Positions 29,643-38,055 of a stretch of 64,000 bases of DNA are shown in pieces (within the stretch, counting starts at the first letter, position 1; every line of letters starts with the position of its first letter). The notes beneath the pieces are model-generated. The model saw only the letters and a list, made by a program, of their open reading frames with translations. It was not told the DNA's origin and made no database searches. The stretch spans positions 1 through 64,000 of the forward strand of contig NZ_JANUCA010000009.1 in assembly GCF_024807145.1 (NCBI RefSeq), in the 5' to 3' direction. This DNA comes from Microbacterium sp. AK031 (lineage in GTDB: Bacteria > Actinomycetota > Actinomycetes > Actinomycetales > Microbacteriaceae). The position numbers and the translations under genes are program-made.

Positions 29643-30073
29643 CCTTCGTTCACCGCCGACAGCAGTGCGTACAACTCGTCAGGTGTCTGGGCGGCATTGA
29701 GCTTCGCGACATCGTCCTCGTCCGAGAACAGGATCGCGATCTGGGAGAGGATCTCGAGGTGCTCGTCGCCCCGGCCGGCGATGCCGATCACGAATGTGGC
29801 GTTCTCTCCCGCCCAATCCACTCCGCCGTCGTAGCGCACGACGGAGAGACCGGAGTCCAGGATCGCCTCCTTCGTCTCGTTCGTGCCGTGCGGGATCGCA
29901 AGGCCGTTGCCCATGAACGTCGACACCGTCTCCTCGCGCTGACGCATCGCGTCGACGTAGGCAGGGGTGACGGCGCCGGCCGCGACGAGGATGTCTGTCG
30001 CCTCCTGCAGCGCCTCGTCCTGGGTGGCGGAGCCGGAGTGGATGCGGACCTGTCCGATTGACAGTACGGCCAT
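29639..30073 (-). CDS. mtlF: PTS mannitol-specific EIIA component
   Basis: A 144-residue free-standing EIIA of the fructose/mannitol family. It passes phosphate from HPr to the IIB domain of MtlA. The phosphorylated histidine is His62 in [11 protein letters not shown]. The ATG at 30073 has AAGGAG seven bases upstream; a longer frame into the hairpin region is not credible. It is coupled by a 4-base overlap to mtlD and separated from mtlA by a strong hairpin. Confidence 0.95.
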   Translation of the reverse strand: MAVLSIGQVRIHSGSATQDEALQEATDILVAAGAVTPAYVDAMRQREETVSTFMGNGLAIPHGTNETKEAILDSGLSVVRYDGGVDWAGENATFVIGIAGRGDEHLEILSQIAILFSDEDDVAKLNAAQTPDELYALLSAVNEG

Positions 30074-30106
30074 GGTGTCTCCTTCTTTCGGGGTGTGTTG
30101 GCTTTC

Positions 30107-30142
30107 GAGGTGGGGCGGATGCCACGGCATCCGCCCCACCTC
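30107..30142. terminator. Strong hairpin between mtlA and mtlF
   Basis: GAGGTGGGGCGGATGCC and its exact complement make a 17-bp stem with a two-base nominal loop. It lies five bases after the mtlA stop and 33 bases before mtlF on the transcribed strand. No T tract follows, so it may be a partial terminator or an RNA-processing element that sets mtlA and mtlF/mtlD levels apart. Confidence 0.8.
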
Positions 30143-30147
30143 ATCGA

Positions 30148-31764
30148 CTATTCGCCGGATTCCTTCTGCTCGCGCACCATCTCGACGACCTCTTCATACT
30201 GCGGCGCATTCATGAAGTTGTCGACCGAGACGTGGATCGAGTTCGGGGACTTGCCCTTGGCGCGATCGGTCAGCTGCTGCTGAGTGATCACCAGGTCGGC
30301 GGTGCCGTCGAGGTTCGCGATCGCCGCGTTGGTGACCTTGACGTCCTCGATGCCGGCCTTCTTCAGCTTGTTGCGCAACACGCTCGCGCCCATCGCTGAG
30401 GACCCCATGCCCGCATCGCAGGCGAACACGATGTTCTGGATCGGTGCGGTAGCCGTCGAGATGGCCGCAGCGCCGCCGGCAGCAGCAGAGGCGGCGAGAT
30501 TCGACAGATGCTCGGACTTCTTGCCCTTGTTCGCTTCGGTCTGTGCGATGGCTGCGCCGAACGTATCGCCTTCAGCGGCCAGGTCGCGCTTGCGAGATGC
30601 TCGCAGGATCACACCGGTGATCAGGAAGGTCACGACAGCTGCGATGACGACCGACAGGTAGACGACCAACAGGTTTCCGACACCGCCGCCGATGGCTGCC
30701 GCCGTCACGGCGATGATGCTGCCGGGAGCCGCCGGGAAGCCCAGACCGCCGCCGAGGAGCATGTTGGTCGTGACGCCTGCCGCACCGCCGGCGATCAGAG
30801 CGAGGATCGTGGTCGGCTTGCTCAGCGCGTACGGGAAGTAGATCTCGTGGATGCCGCCGAAGAACTGGATGATCGCCGCACCGGGTGCGGAGGCCTTGGC
30901 GACGCCGACGCCGAAGAACGTGAACGCGAGCAGCAGTCCGAGGCCGGGGCCGGGGTTGGCCTCGATCAGGAAGAGGATGGACTTGCCGTTCTCGGTCGCC
31001 TGCTCGATGCCGAGCGGCGTGAACACGCCGTGGTTGATGGCGTTGTTCAGGAACAGCACCTTGGCCGGCTCGACGATGATCGACACGAGCGGCAGCAGCT
31101 GCAGCGTCACGAGCCAGTCGACAGCGGCTCCGAGCACCGTGCTGATACCGAGCATCACCGGTCCGAACGCGAAGAACCCGGCGATCGCGAGGATCATGCC
31201 GAGGATGCCTGCGGAGAAGTTGTTCACCAGCATCTCGAACCCGGGGCGGATCTTGCCGTCCCAGAGCCGGTCCATCTGCTTGGTGATCCATGCCGCGAGC
31301 GGCCCCATGATCATCGCACCGAGGAACATCGGGATGTTGGTGCCGACGATGACGCCCATCGTGGCGATCGTCGCCACCACGCCGCCGCGTTCGGCATAGA
31401 CCAGACGGCCGGCCGTGTTCGCGATCAGCAGGGGCAGCAGGTAGGTGACCATCGGGCCGACGAGCCCGACGTAGCCGAAGAAGTTGCCGCCGTCCCCCTC
31501 GGACAGCGCGGTCATCGCGCCCGGCCAGTTGATGAGCGCTGAGTCGCCGCCACCGCCGATGATCTCCGCAACGGGGGCCCAGTGCCATCCGAACGGACTG
31601 TCCGCGCCGAAGAACCCGGCGGGGATGAAGAGCATCGTGATGAATCCCCAGGCGATGAAGGCCGCGATGTTCGGCATGATCATTCCGGAGAGGAATGTGC
31701 CGAGTCTCTGCACTCCGACTCGGAGGCCGCCCTTCTTCGGGGCGGCGGTTGACGTCGTCGTCAT
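30148..31764 (-). CDS. mtlA: PTS mannitol-specific EIICB component
   Basis: A 538-residue membrane permease. The IIC domain (about 20-350) contains ten or so hydrophobic segments and FGGIHEIYFPYAL, the conserved mannitol-site motif with its glutamate. After a Lys-rich linker, the IIB domain (about 440-538) begins IVFACDAGMGSSAMG with the phosphocysteine at 449. There is no fused IIA; mtlF supplies it. Its ATG overlaps the ptsI stop by four bases. Confidence 0.96.
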   Translation of the reverse strand: MTTTSTAAPKKGGLRVGVQRLGTFLSGMIMPNIAAFIAWGFITMLFIPAGFFGADSPFGWHWAPVAEIIGGGGDSALINWPGAMTALSEGDGGNFFGYVGLVGPMVTYLLPLLIANTAGRLVYAERGGVVATIATMGVIVGTNIPMFLGAMIMGPLAAWITKQMDRLWDGKIRPGFEMLVNNFSAGILGMILAIAGFFAFGPVMLGISTVLGAAVDWLVTLQLLPLVSIIVEPAKVLFLNNAINHGVFTPLGIEQATENGKSILFLIEANPGPGLGLLLAFTFFGVGVAKASAPGAAIIQFFGGIHEIYFPYALSKPTTILALIAGGAAGVTTNMLLGGGLGFPAAPGSIIAVTAAAIGGGVGNLLVVYLSVVIAAVVTFLITGVILRASRKRDLAAEGDTFGAAIAQTEANKGKKSEHLSNLAASAAAGGAAAISTATAPIQNIVFACDAGMGSSAMGASVLRNKLKKAGIEDVKVTNAAIANLDGTADLVITQQQLTDRAKGKSPNSIHVSVDNFMNAPQYEEVVEMVREQKESGE

Positions 31765-33446
31765 GATGTCGTCTCTTTCTGGTGTGAAGGGAGGGCCGTG
31801 ACGGCTTCAGCCACGGCATTGCGGGCACCTGCGGCATCATCTGCAGCAAGTGCCACCTCGGCGAGGTGCTTGGCCTCGTCGAGTGTGCGCTCGGAGAGCG
31901 CGAGTCGCACGTCGGCGAGGGCCGCCGACGCCATTGACAGACTTGTGACGCCGAGACCCACCAGCACAGCAGCCAGCAGCGGATCGGCTGCGGCTTCGCC
32001 GCAGATGCCCACCGGCTTGCCGAGGCGGGCGCCTGCGGCACCCACCTCGCCGACGAGGCGCAGCACCGCGGGGTGCCACGGGTCCTGGAAGCTTGCGACG
32101 GAGCCGAGCATGCGGTCAGCGGCCATCGTGTACTGCGTGAGGTCGTTGGTGCCGATCGAGGCGAAATCGGTGTGGGCGAGCACCCGATCGGCCAACAGTG
32201 CGGCGGCCGGGATCTCCACCATGACGCCTGCTGTCTTCACTCCGTATTCACGGGCGAGAGCGGTGAAGTACTTCGTCTCCTCCACCGTGGCCACCATCGG
32301 CGCCATGACCCACAGCTCGGCGTCGGTCTCGGCATCCGCCTCGGCGAGAGCGGTGAGCTGCTCTCGGAGGATGTCCTCGCTCGCGCGCAGGGACCGCAGG
32401 CCACGTAGCCCGAGGGCGGGGTTCTCCTCGTGGGCGTCGTTGAGGAACGCCAGCGGCTTGTCGGCACCCGCATCCAGCATCCGCACGACGACCTTCTTGC
32501 CGGGGAAGGCCGAGAGCAGTTCGCGATACGACTCCCGCTGCTGAGCCACCGTGGGCGCCTGAGCGGAGGAGAGGAACAGGAACTCCGTGCGGAACAGCCC
32601 GACGCCCTCGGCTCCGCGCGCAACGGCATCCGCGGCATCCGCCGGTTTGCCGAGGTTGGCGAGCAGCGCGATGGCCGTGCCGTCGGCGAGAGCGCCCGGG
32701 GTGAGCGGCGCGCTCTCCGCCGCGTCACGCGCTGCCGCGCGCTGACCGGCCTTCTCCAGTTGCTCGGCGTTCGGATCGGTCGTGACGACGCCGGATGCGG
32801 CATCCACGATGACGGTGGTGCCCGTCTCGAGAGTCGTGGCCTCCGTAGCACCGACGATGGCGACGATCCCCTTCTCCCTGGCGAGGATCGCCGTGTGCGA
32901 AGTCGGACCGCCATCGGTGGTGATCAGCGCCAGGACCTGCTCGAGGTTGAGCAGCGCGGTGTCCGCGGGTGCGAGATCGCGGGCGACGAGCACGAAAGGA
33001 TGCCCCGGGTCCGGCACGCCGGGGGCGTCGAGGCCCCTGAGGTGCGCGAGCACGCGCTGTGCGATGTCGTCGAGGTCGGCTGCGCGCTCGCCGAGGTAGC
33101 CACCGACCGCCTCCAACGTGGCGCGGAATCCGGCGAAGGCGTCGTGCACAGCCCATTCGGCGGTGCCGCCGTCGTCGATGCGGGAATCGACCTCGTCCTG
33201 AAGGGTGGGATCCTCGGCGATCATGGCCTGCGCCTCGAGTACTTCCTGCGCAGCGCCTCCGGCAGTGTCCGCGCGCTGCTGCAGCTCGGCGGCGACGGCG
33301 GCGACGGCTTCCCTGGCGCGGGCGCGCTCCTCGTCAGCGCCGATCGTGCTCGGCGTGTTCTCGGGTGCAGGCAGCGGCTCTGCCATGCGGACGACGGGGC
33401 CTTGGGCGATGCCACGACCGACGCCAACGCCGCGCAACTCGGTCAT
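31761..33446 (-). CDS. ptsI: PTS Enzyme I (phosphoenolpyruvate-protein phosphotransferase)
   Basis: A 561-residue cytoplasmic protein that takes phosphate from PEP and gives it to HPr. The phosphohistidine is His184 in TTDGGPTSHTAILAREKG. The C-terminal PEP-binding barrel contains RTEFLFLSS, ELWVMAPMVATVEE, SIGTNDLTQY and KPVGICGEAAADP with the catalytic cysteine. Length is normal. It lies between ptsH and mtlA, with 4-base overlaps on both sides, so the general PTS phosphotransfer protein is made from the mannitol operon. Confidence 0.96.
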   Translation of the reverse strand: MTELRGVGVGRGIAQGPVVRMAEPLPAPENTPSTIGADEERARAREAVAAVAAELQQRADTAGGAAQEVLEAQAMIAEDPTLQDEVDSRIDDGGTAEWAVHDAFAGFRATLEAVGGYLGERAADLDDIAQRVLAHLRGLDAPGVPDPGHPFVLVARDLAPADTALLNLEQVLALITTDGGPTSHTAILAREKGIVAIVGATEATTLETGTTVIVDAASGVVTTDPNAEQLEKAGQRAAARDAAESAPLTPGALADGTAIALLANLGKPADAADAVARGAEGVGLFRTEFLFLSSAQAPTVAQQRESYRELLSAFPGKKVVVRMLDAGADKPLAFLNDAHEENPALGLRGLRSLRASEDILREQLTALAEADAETDAELWVMAPMVATVEETKYFTALAREYGVKTAGVMVEIPAAALLADRVLAHTDFASIGTNDLTQYTMAADRMLGSVASFQDPWHPAVLRLVGEVGAAGARLGKPVGICGEAAADPLLAAVLVGLGVTSLSMASAALADVRLALSERTLDEAKHLAEVALAADDAAGARNAVAEAVTALPSHQKETTS

Positions 33447-33727
33447 CCGGCCGCCTCCTGGTCGTGATCGGTGGTCAACAGCTCGGTGAGCGTGTCGAGA
33501 ACGCTCTCCGCGCCGTCTCCCTCGGCGGAGAGAGTCACGTAGTCGCCGTGCTCGACAGCGAGAGCGATGACGCCGAGGATGCTGGCGGCGTTGACGGGCT
33601 TGCCGGAATCCTTCGCGATGGTCACCGGGATCCCCGACTCCTTCGCCGCCTGCGCGAACAGCTTCGCCGGTCGTGCGTGCAGCCCGTGGGAGGATCCGAT
33701 GCGGACGGTGCGTGAGATCGCGGTCAT
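33443..33727 (-). CDS. ptsH: HPr phosphocarrier protein (first copy)
   Basis: A 94-residue HPr. SHGLHARPAKLF contains the phosphohistidine His17, and NAASILGVIAL contains the serine (about 49) that corresponds to regulatory Ser46. AAAGGA precedes the ATG at 33727, and a long Arg-rich frame upstream belongs to the overlapping IIB gene in another frame. It overlaps IIB and ptsI by four bases each. A second HPr is encoded at 36096-36359. Confidence 0.94.
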   Translation of the reverse strand: MTAISRTVRIGSSHGLHARPAKLFAQAAKESGIPVTIAKDSGKPVNAASILGVIALAVEHGDYVTLSAEGDGAESVLDTLTELLTTDHDQEAAG

Positions 33728-34041
33728 GATGTTCCTTTCGCAGGGGGCGGGGAATCGGAGAGAGTCGTGCGGGCGACGCCGAGAGTTCTGCTGCCGTCGC
33801 GATCGGCGAACACGTCGTCGGGGAGCACAGCGACAGGGCCGTGGGAGGCGGCGCGGATCGCGTCGAGTCGATCGGCGAGGTGCGGGCCGACGAGTACGAG
33901 GTCGGCGAATGCAGCGGAGACCGAGTTCTCGGTGCCGGCGGCGGTTTCCCAGTCGAGGCCGGCGGCGGATGCTGCGCGCCGCAGTCGTTGAGCGACGAAT
34001 GTGCTGGACGCGCCAGCGCCGCACACCACCAGGATCTTCAT
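33724..34041 (-). CDS. Orphan PTS IIB-like protein (lactose/cellobiose-type fold)
   Basis: A 105-residue protein opening MKILVVCGAGASSTFVAQRL, the phosphate-binding loop of the lactose/cellobiose IIB family, with the phosphocysteine at position 7. VLVGPHLADRL is the second conserved strand-loop. It is the first gene of the mannitol/EI/HPr operon and overlaps ptsH by four bases. No matching IIC or IIA is in the window. It may serve a distant permease or act as a phosphorylated signal to the divergent PRD regulator; both are inference. Confidence 0.82.
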   Translation of the reverse strand: MKILVVCGAGASSTFVAQRLRRAASAAGLDWETAAGTENSVSAAFADLVLVGPHLADRLDAIRAASHGPVAVLPDDVFADRDGSRTLGVARTTLSDSPPPAKGTS

Positions 34042-34070
34042 CGATGCCACCTCTTCCTCCTCTCCATTCT

Positions 34071-34127
34071 GGGAACCCGCTGAGAGCGGCGCCACCAGGT
34101 TCCCTTCCGCCCCTGCGGAACCTTCCG
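34071..34127. promoter_or_regulatory. Cluster of GGAACC/TTCCGC dyads between the PTS operon and its regulator
   Basis: In the 126-bp divergent gap, GGGAACC (34071-34077) and GGTTCCC (34098-34104) form one inverted repeat. TTCCGCCCCTGCGGAA (34105-34120) forms another with a 4-base spacer, followed by a further CCTTCCGC. Such spaced dyads next to a PRD activator gene are what an MtlR-type operator would look like. No binding consensus is claimed. Confidence 0.4.
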
Positions 34128-34167
34128 CCTCGCCCCGTGGGGGCTGCCGTGCTGGCATCATGGGATC

Positions 34168-36090
34168 ATGTCGCGTCAGCGCCAGGATCAGCTCCTGCAG
34201 ACCCTGCTCCGGCAGGACGATTGGGCGACGGCCGCGAGTCTTGCCGATCTGTTCGGTGTGACGCCCCGCAGCATCCGCTCGTACGTCGCGGCTCTCAATG
34301 CGCGCGCAGCAGACGGCGACGCCGTCGAATCCGGGCCGGCCGGGTACCGGGCAGGAGCGGGCGCACACGCGACCCTGCGCCTGCGGGCGACGGGGGAGTC
34401 CGCCCCGCGCGACCGCCTGCACACGCTGGTGCGGATGCTGCTGGATGAATCCGACGGCATCGACGTCTACGCCACTGCGGAGCGGATGCACGTCAGCGAG
34501 GCGACGCTCGAGTCCGACCTCTCCCGTGTGCGAGGGCTGCTCGACGGCACCGATCTGCGACTGGAACGCGATCGCGAGATCGTTCGCCTGCGGGGCACGG
34601 AGATCGCGCAGCGCCGGCTGCTGAGCCGCCTCGCGCATGACGAGATGGATGCCGGATCATTCCATCCGGAGAGCATCCGCCGGGCGCTCACCGGCAGCGC
34701 CGTCGCCGCGCACGCTGTCGCCCCGTTCAAGACCGCCCTGGTTCGAGAACTCGGTGCTCTCGGGTACTACGTGAACGAGCTCGCGATCTCGGACGTGCTG
34801 CTGCATATCGCGATCGCCGCCGATCGGGTCTCAGCCGGGCGCGCGCTCGAGACGCCCCAGCCTGGGGCATCCGAGGAGATCTCGAAGCTGGGCGGCGTCA
34901 TCACGCAGCTCGCGGCGGAGCACTTCGGCGTGGCCCTCGGCGGCGGGGACAGCGCGCACCTCGCGACCCTGGTGCTCACCAGGGCGATCGCACCGGGTCA
35001 GAGCTCAGGCCACGGTGCGGCGCGCAGCGGTGTCGATCACGCCGTCGAGGCCGCGGTGCGCGCCGAGATCGTGCAGGCGGCGGCGGACTACCAGGTCGAC
35101 CTGGTCGATGAGGCGTTCATCCTGCGGCTGGCGCTGCACGTGCAGAACCTGCTGCGCCGCGCAGAGGAGCGGGCCTGGACGCGCAATCCGCTCACACGCT
35201 CGCTGAAGTCTTCGTATCCGATGATCTTCGAGGTGGCGGTGTCGATCGCGAGCGGTCTGCATGACCGGCTCGGCGCGCCGATCCACGACGATGAGATCGC
35301 CTACATCGCGATGCACATCGGTGGACGCCTGGAGCGCAGCCGCAAGGCAGAGTCGATCCTCACCGCCACGATCGTGTGCCCCGGCTACTACGAATTGCAC
35401 GAGCTGCTGCGTTCGAGCGTCGACCGCTCGTTGGGGTCGTCGGTGGAGGTGACCAGCGTCGTCACGAGCGTCGACCCCGAATGGGCGGCGATCGACACCG
35501 ACCTGGTGCTGACCACGATCGAGCCAGGCGCGACCGGTGACCGCTACGTGCGCATCCAGCCGTTCCTCACCGACGCCGACGTGGAGCGCGTATCGCAGGC
35601 CGCAGCACGCATGCGTCGCGGACGCCGCCTCACGCGCCTGCGGGAGGAGCTGTCACGCTACTTCGTCGCGGATGCGTTCGTGCGCCCGCTGCCGGATGAG
35701 GGGGAGGAGGCCGTCATCCGCAGACTCGGCGGGCTCCTGACAAGCGCCGGACTCATCGCAGACGACTACGTCGAGAACACGATCGTCAGAGAGCGGATGT
35801 CATCGACCGCCTTCACAGATGCTCTGGCAGTCCCCCACGCGCTGCAGATGACCGCGCAGCGCACCGCGATCGCCATCGGAGTGGCGGACGGGTCCGTGGC
35901 GTGGGGGGAGGGCCGAGTGCAGGTCGTCGCGCTCGCCGCATTCAGCGAAAGCGATCGAGCGGCATTCCAGACGGTCTTCGAGCAGCTGGTCGAGGTGTTC
36001 AGCGAGCGAGAGAGCGTGCAGCGGATCGTCCGCCGTGGCATGACCTTCGAGGCGTTCCTCGACGAGCTCGTGGCCGTGATCGACGGCTGA
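34168..36090 (+). CDS. PRD-containing transcriptional regulator, MtlR/BglG type
   Basis: A 640-residue PTS-controlled regulator. Order: N-terminal winged helix (about 1-60, SLADLFGVTPRSIRSYVAAL), a second helix-turn-helix (about 90-130, MHVSEATLESDLSRVR), PRD1 with ISDVLLHIAIAADRV, PRD2 with LRLALHVQNLLRR and DDEIAYIAMHIGGRLER, a GatB-like IIB domain with IVCPGYYELHELL (likely phosphocysteine), and a C-terminal EIIA domain with DALAVPHAL. PRD histidines are phosphorylated by HPr/EII in the family. It is divergent from the mannitol PTS operon and is its probable activator. Confidence 0.92.
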   Translation: MSRQRQDQLLQTLLRQDDWATAASLADLFGVTPRSIRSYVAALNARAADGDAVESGPAGYRAGAGAHATLRLRATGESAPRDRLHTLVRMLLDESDGIDVYATAERMHVSEATLESDLSRVRGLLDGTDLRLERDREIVRLRGTEIAQRRLLSRLAHDEMDAGSFHPESIRRALTGSAVAAHAVAPFKTALVRELGALGYYVNELAISDVLLHIAIAADRVSAGRALETPQPGASEEISKLGGVITQLAAEHFGVALGGGDSAHLATLVLTRAIAPGQSSGHGAARSGVDHAVEAAVRAEIVQAAADYQVDLVDEAFILRLALHVQNLLRRAEERAWTRNPLTRSLKSSYPMIFEVAVSIASGLHDRLGAPIHDDEIAYIAMHIGGRLERSRKAESILTATIVCPGYYELHELLRSSVDRSLGSSVEVTSVVTSVDPEWAAIDTDLVLTTIEPGATGDRYVRIQPFLTDADVERVSQAAARMRRGRRLTRLREELSRYFVADAFVRPLPDEGEEAVIRRLGGLLTSAGLIADDYVENTIVRERMSSTAFTDALAVPHALQMTAQRTAIAIGVADGSVAWGEGRVQVVALAAFSESDRAAFQTVFEQLVEVFSERESVQRIVRRGMTFEAFLDELVAVIDG

Positions 36091-36095
36091 GTCGA

Positions 36096-36359
36096 TCAGT
36101 CCTGTCGCGCGAGCACTCCGACAAGCGACTCGAGCACAGCGTCGGCCGTCGGAGACTCCGCGGTCGACAGCACGACTTCATCACCGCGTGAGAGTGCGAG
36201 ATCCATCACCGCCAGCACGCTGCTGAGGTCCACCTCGGTGCCGCTCGTGGTTCGCAGCACGATCGGACCCTCGTGGGCCTGCGCGAGACGCACGAGTTCG
36301 GCGACAGGACGGGCGTGCACCCCGTTGTGCGCGCTGATGATCACATGTCGGGTCGGCAT
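36096..36359 (-). CDS. HPr-family phosphocarrier protein (second copy)
   Basis: An 87-residue HPr. HNGVHARPVAELV has the phosphohistidine at position 15 and DLSSVLAVMDLAL has Ser46/Ser47 where the regulatory serine lies. Both key sites are intact, so it can probably accept phosphate from Enzyme I. It differs clearly from the first HPr (94 aa) and faces the PRD regulator tail to tail with five bases between the stops. It may be a dedicated donor for the regulator or for another PTS. Confidence 0.9.
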   Translation of the reverse strand: MPTRHVIISAHNGVHARPVAELVRLAQAHEGPIVLRTTSGTEVDLSSVLAVMDLALSRGDEVVLSTAESPTADAVLESLVGVLARQD

Positions 36360-36378
36360 ACAGCGATGCTAGCTGTGC

Positions 36379-38055
36379 TCAGGAGCGCTCCTCCAGCAGC
36401 GTGCGCACCCCGGCCTCGAGATCCGCGACCGCGCGTCGGGATTCCTCCGCCGAATCGGCTCGCGCGTCGATGTACACCTTGAGCTTCGGCTCTGTGCCGC
36501 TGGGACGCACGATCACGCGTGAGCCATCGGAGAGGCGGTAGCGCAGAACGTCACCGGATGGCTGTCCGTCCGGCGCCTGCAGGAGATCCTCTGCGGAGTC
36601 GATCGCCGTGCTTCCGATGCGCGTCGGCGGCAGCGTGCGCAGCGTGAGCATGATCTTGTCGATGACCGAGAGATCATCCACGCGCACAGACACCTGACCG
36701 CTGGCGAAATGACCGTAGGTGTCGCCGAGCTCGGTGACGAGCGTCGCGAGTGTCACCCCGCGCTCGCGTGCCTCCGCCGCGAGTCCAAGCACGGCGACCG
36801 CAGCCGAGATCCCGTCCTTGTCTCTGACGGTCTCGGGATTCACCAGGTATCCCAGTGCCTCCTCGAATCCGAACACCATCCCCGGCGCACGCGAGATCCA
36901 TTTGAAGCCGGTCAGCGTCTCGTGGAAGTCCAGCCCGTGGTGCGCGGCGATCGCACCGAGGCCCGGCGAGGACACCAACGAGCACGCCAGCGACGCCCCC
37001 GGCGTGCCTTGCGCGGCCCGTGCCGCGCGAGCACCCAGCAGAAGCCCGACCTCGTTGCCGCTCAGGCGGCGCCAGCCGCCCTCGACGGACTCATCGGAGA
37101 TCGCGACGGCCAGCCGATCGGCATCCGGATCGTTCGCCAGGATGAAGTCGGCGCGTGTACGCCGGGCGGCGGCGTACGACAGATCCATCGCGCCCGGCTC
37201 CTCCGGGTTCGGGAAGGACACGGTGCGGAAGGTCGGGTCCGGGTGCAGCTGTTCGCCGACCGTCTTCGGCTGCGGGTAGCCGGCCGTGCGCAGAATGCGG
37301 GAGAAGGTCTCCCAGCCCACGCCGTGCATCGCGGTGTAGACCCAGTTGAGGTCCTTCGCCGACTCCTGGGCGGGCGCGACGGCAGCCGTCTCGCGAATGT
37401 ACGCGGAGACGACATCCTCGGACGCCAACTCGTATGACGTCGAGCGGGGCAGAGCGGTGACGTCGGAGCCGTCCGCCACGCTGCGGATGCGAGCGGCGAT
37501 CTCGGCGTCTGCCGGCGCGACGATCTGCGACCCGGCGTGCGCTCCGCCCAGGTACACCTTGTAGCCGTTGTCGTCCGGCGGATTATGGCTGGCGGTCACC
37601 ATCACGCCGGCATCCGCATCGAGATGCCGGACCGCGAACGCGAGCACGGGGGTCGGCAGCAGCCGCGGTAGCAGTATGGTTCGAAGCCCCGCGCCGGCGA
37701 AGAGCTCGGCCGAGTCGAGCGCGAAGCGCCGGGAGTTGCGGCGTGCGTCATAGCCGACCACGACGGTCGGGGTGCCGTGCACGCGCTCGCGCAGATACGC
37801 CGCGAAGCCGGCCGCGGCCTGAGCGATCAGCACACGGTTCATCCGATTGCTTCCTGCTCCGAGTGCGCCCCGCAGACCCGCGGTGCCGAACGCGAGGCGT
37901 GTGCTGAAGCGATCATCCAGATCGGCGATCGCGGCAGCATCGCCGGATGCCGCGCGGGTGACGATGCCGGCGAGCTCGTCCCGAGTCGCCGCATCCGGAT
38001 CCTGGCGCAGCCACGCACGCGCCTGCGCCAGCCGCTCCTCCGCCTGCTCGCTCAC
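36379..38055 (-). CDS. pmmB: Phosphoglucomutase/phosphomannomutase/phosphopentomutase family protein (PmmB-like)
   Basis: A 558-residue alpha-D-phosphohexomutase. The active-site serine is in MVTASHNPPDDNGYK, the metal loop is NDPDADRLAV, the sugar loop is GFEEALGY and the phosphate loop is VRPSGTEPK. The long N-terminus with FGTAGLRGALGAG is typical of PGM2/PmmB proteins, several of which act on ribose and deoxyribose 1-phosphates. Its GTG start overlaps the purine nucleoside phosphorylase stop by four bases, which favours interconversion of pentose 1- and 5-phosphates here. Confidence 0.92.
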   Translation of the reverse strand: MSEQAEERLAQARAWLRQDPDAATRDELAGIVTRAASGDAAAIADLDDRFSTRLAFGTAGLRGALGAGSNRMNRVLIAQAAAGFAAYLRERVHGTPTVVVGYDARRNSRRFALDSAELFAGAGLRTILLPRLLPTPVLAFAVRHLDADAGVMVTASHNPPDDNGYKVYLGGAHAGSQIVAPADAEIAARIRSVADGSDVTALPRSTSYELASEDVVSAYIRETAAVAPAQESAKDLNWVYTAMHGVGWETFSRILRTAGYPQPKTVGEQLHPDPTFRTVSFPNPEEPGAMDLSYAAARRTRADFILANDPDADRLAVAISDESVEGGWRRLSGNEVGLLLGARAARAAQGTPGASLACSLVSSPGLGAIAAHHGLDFHETLTGFKWISRAPGMVFGFEEALGYLVNPETVRDKDGISAAVAVLGLAAEARERGVTLATLVTELGDTYGHFASGQVSVRVDDLSVIDKIMLTLRTLPPTRIGSTAIDSAEDLLQAPDGQPSGDVLRYRLSDGSRVIVRPSGTEPKLKVYIDARADSAEESRRAVADLEAGVRTLLEERS

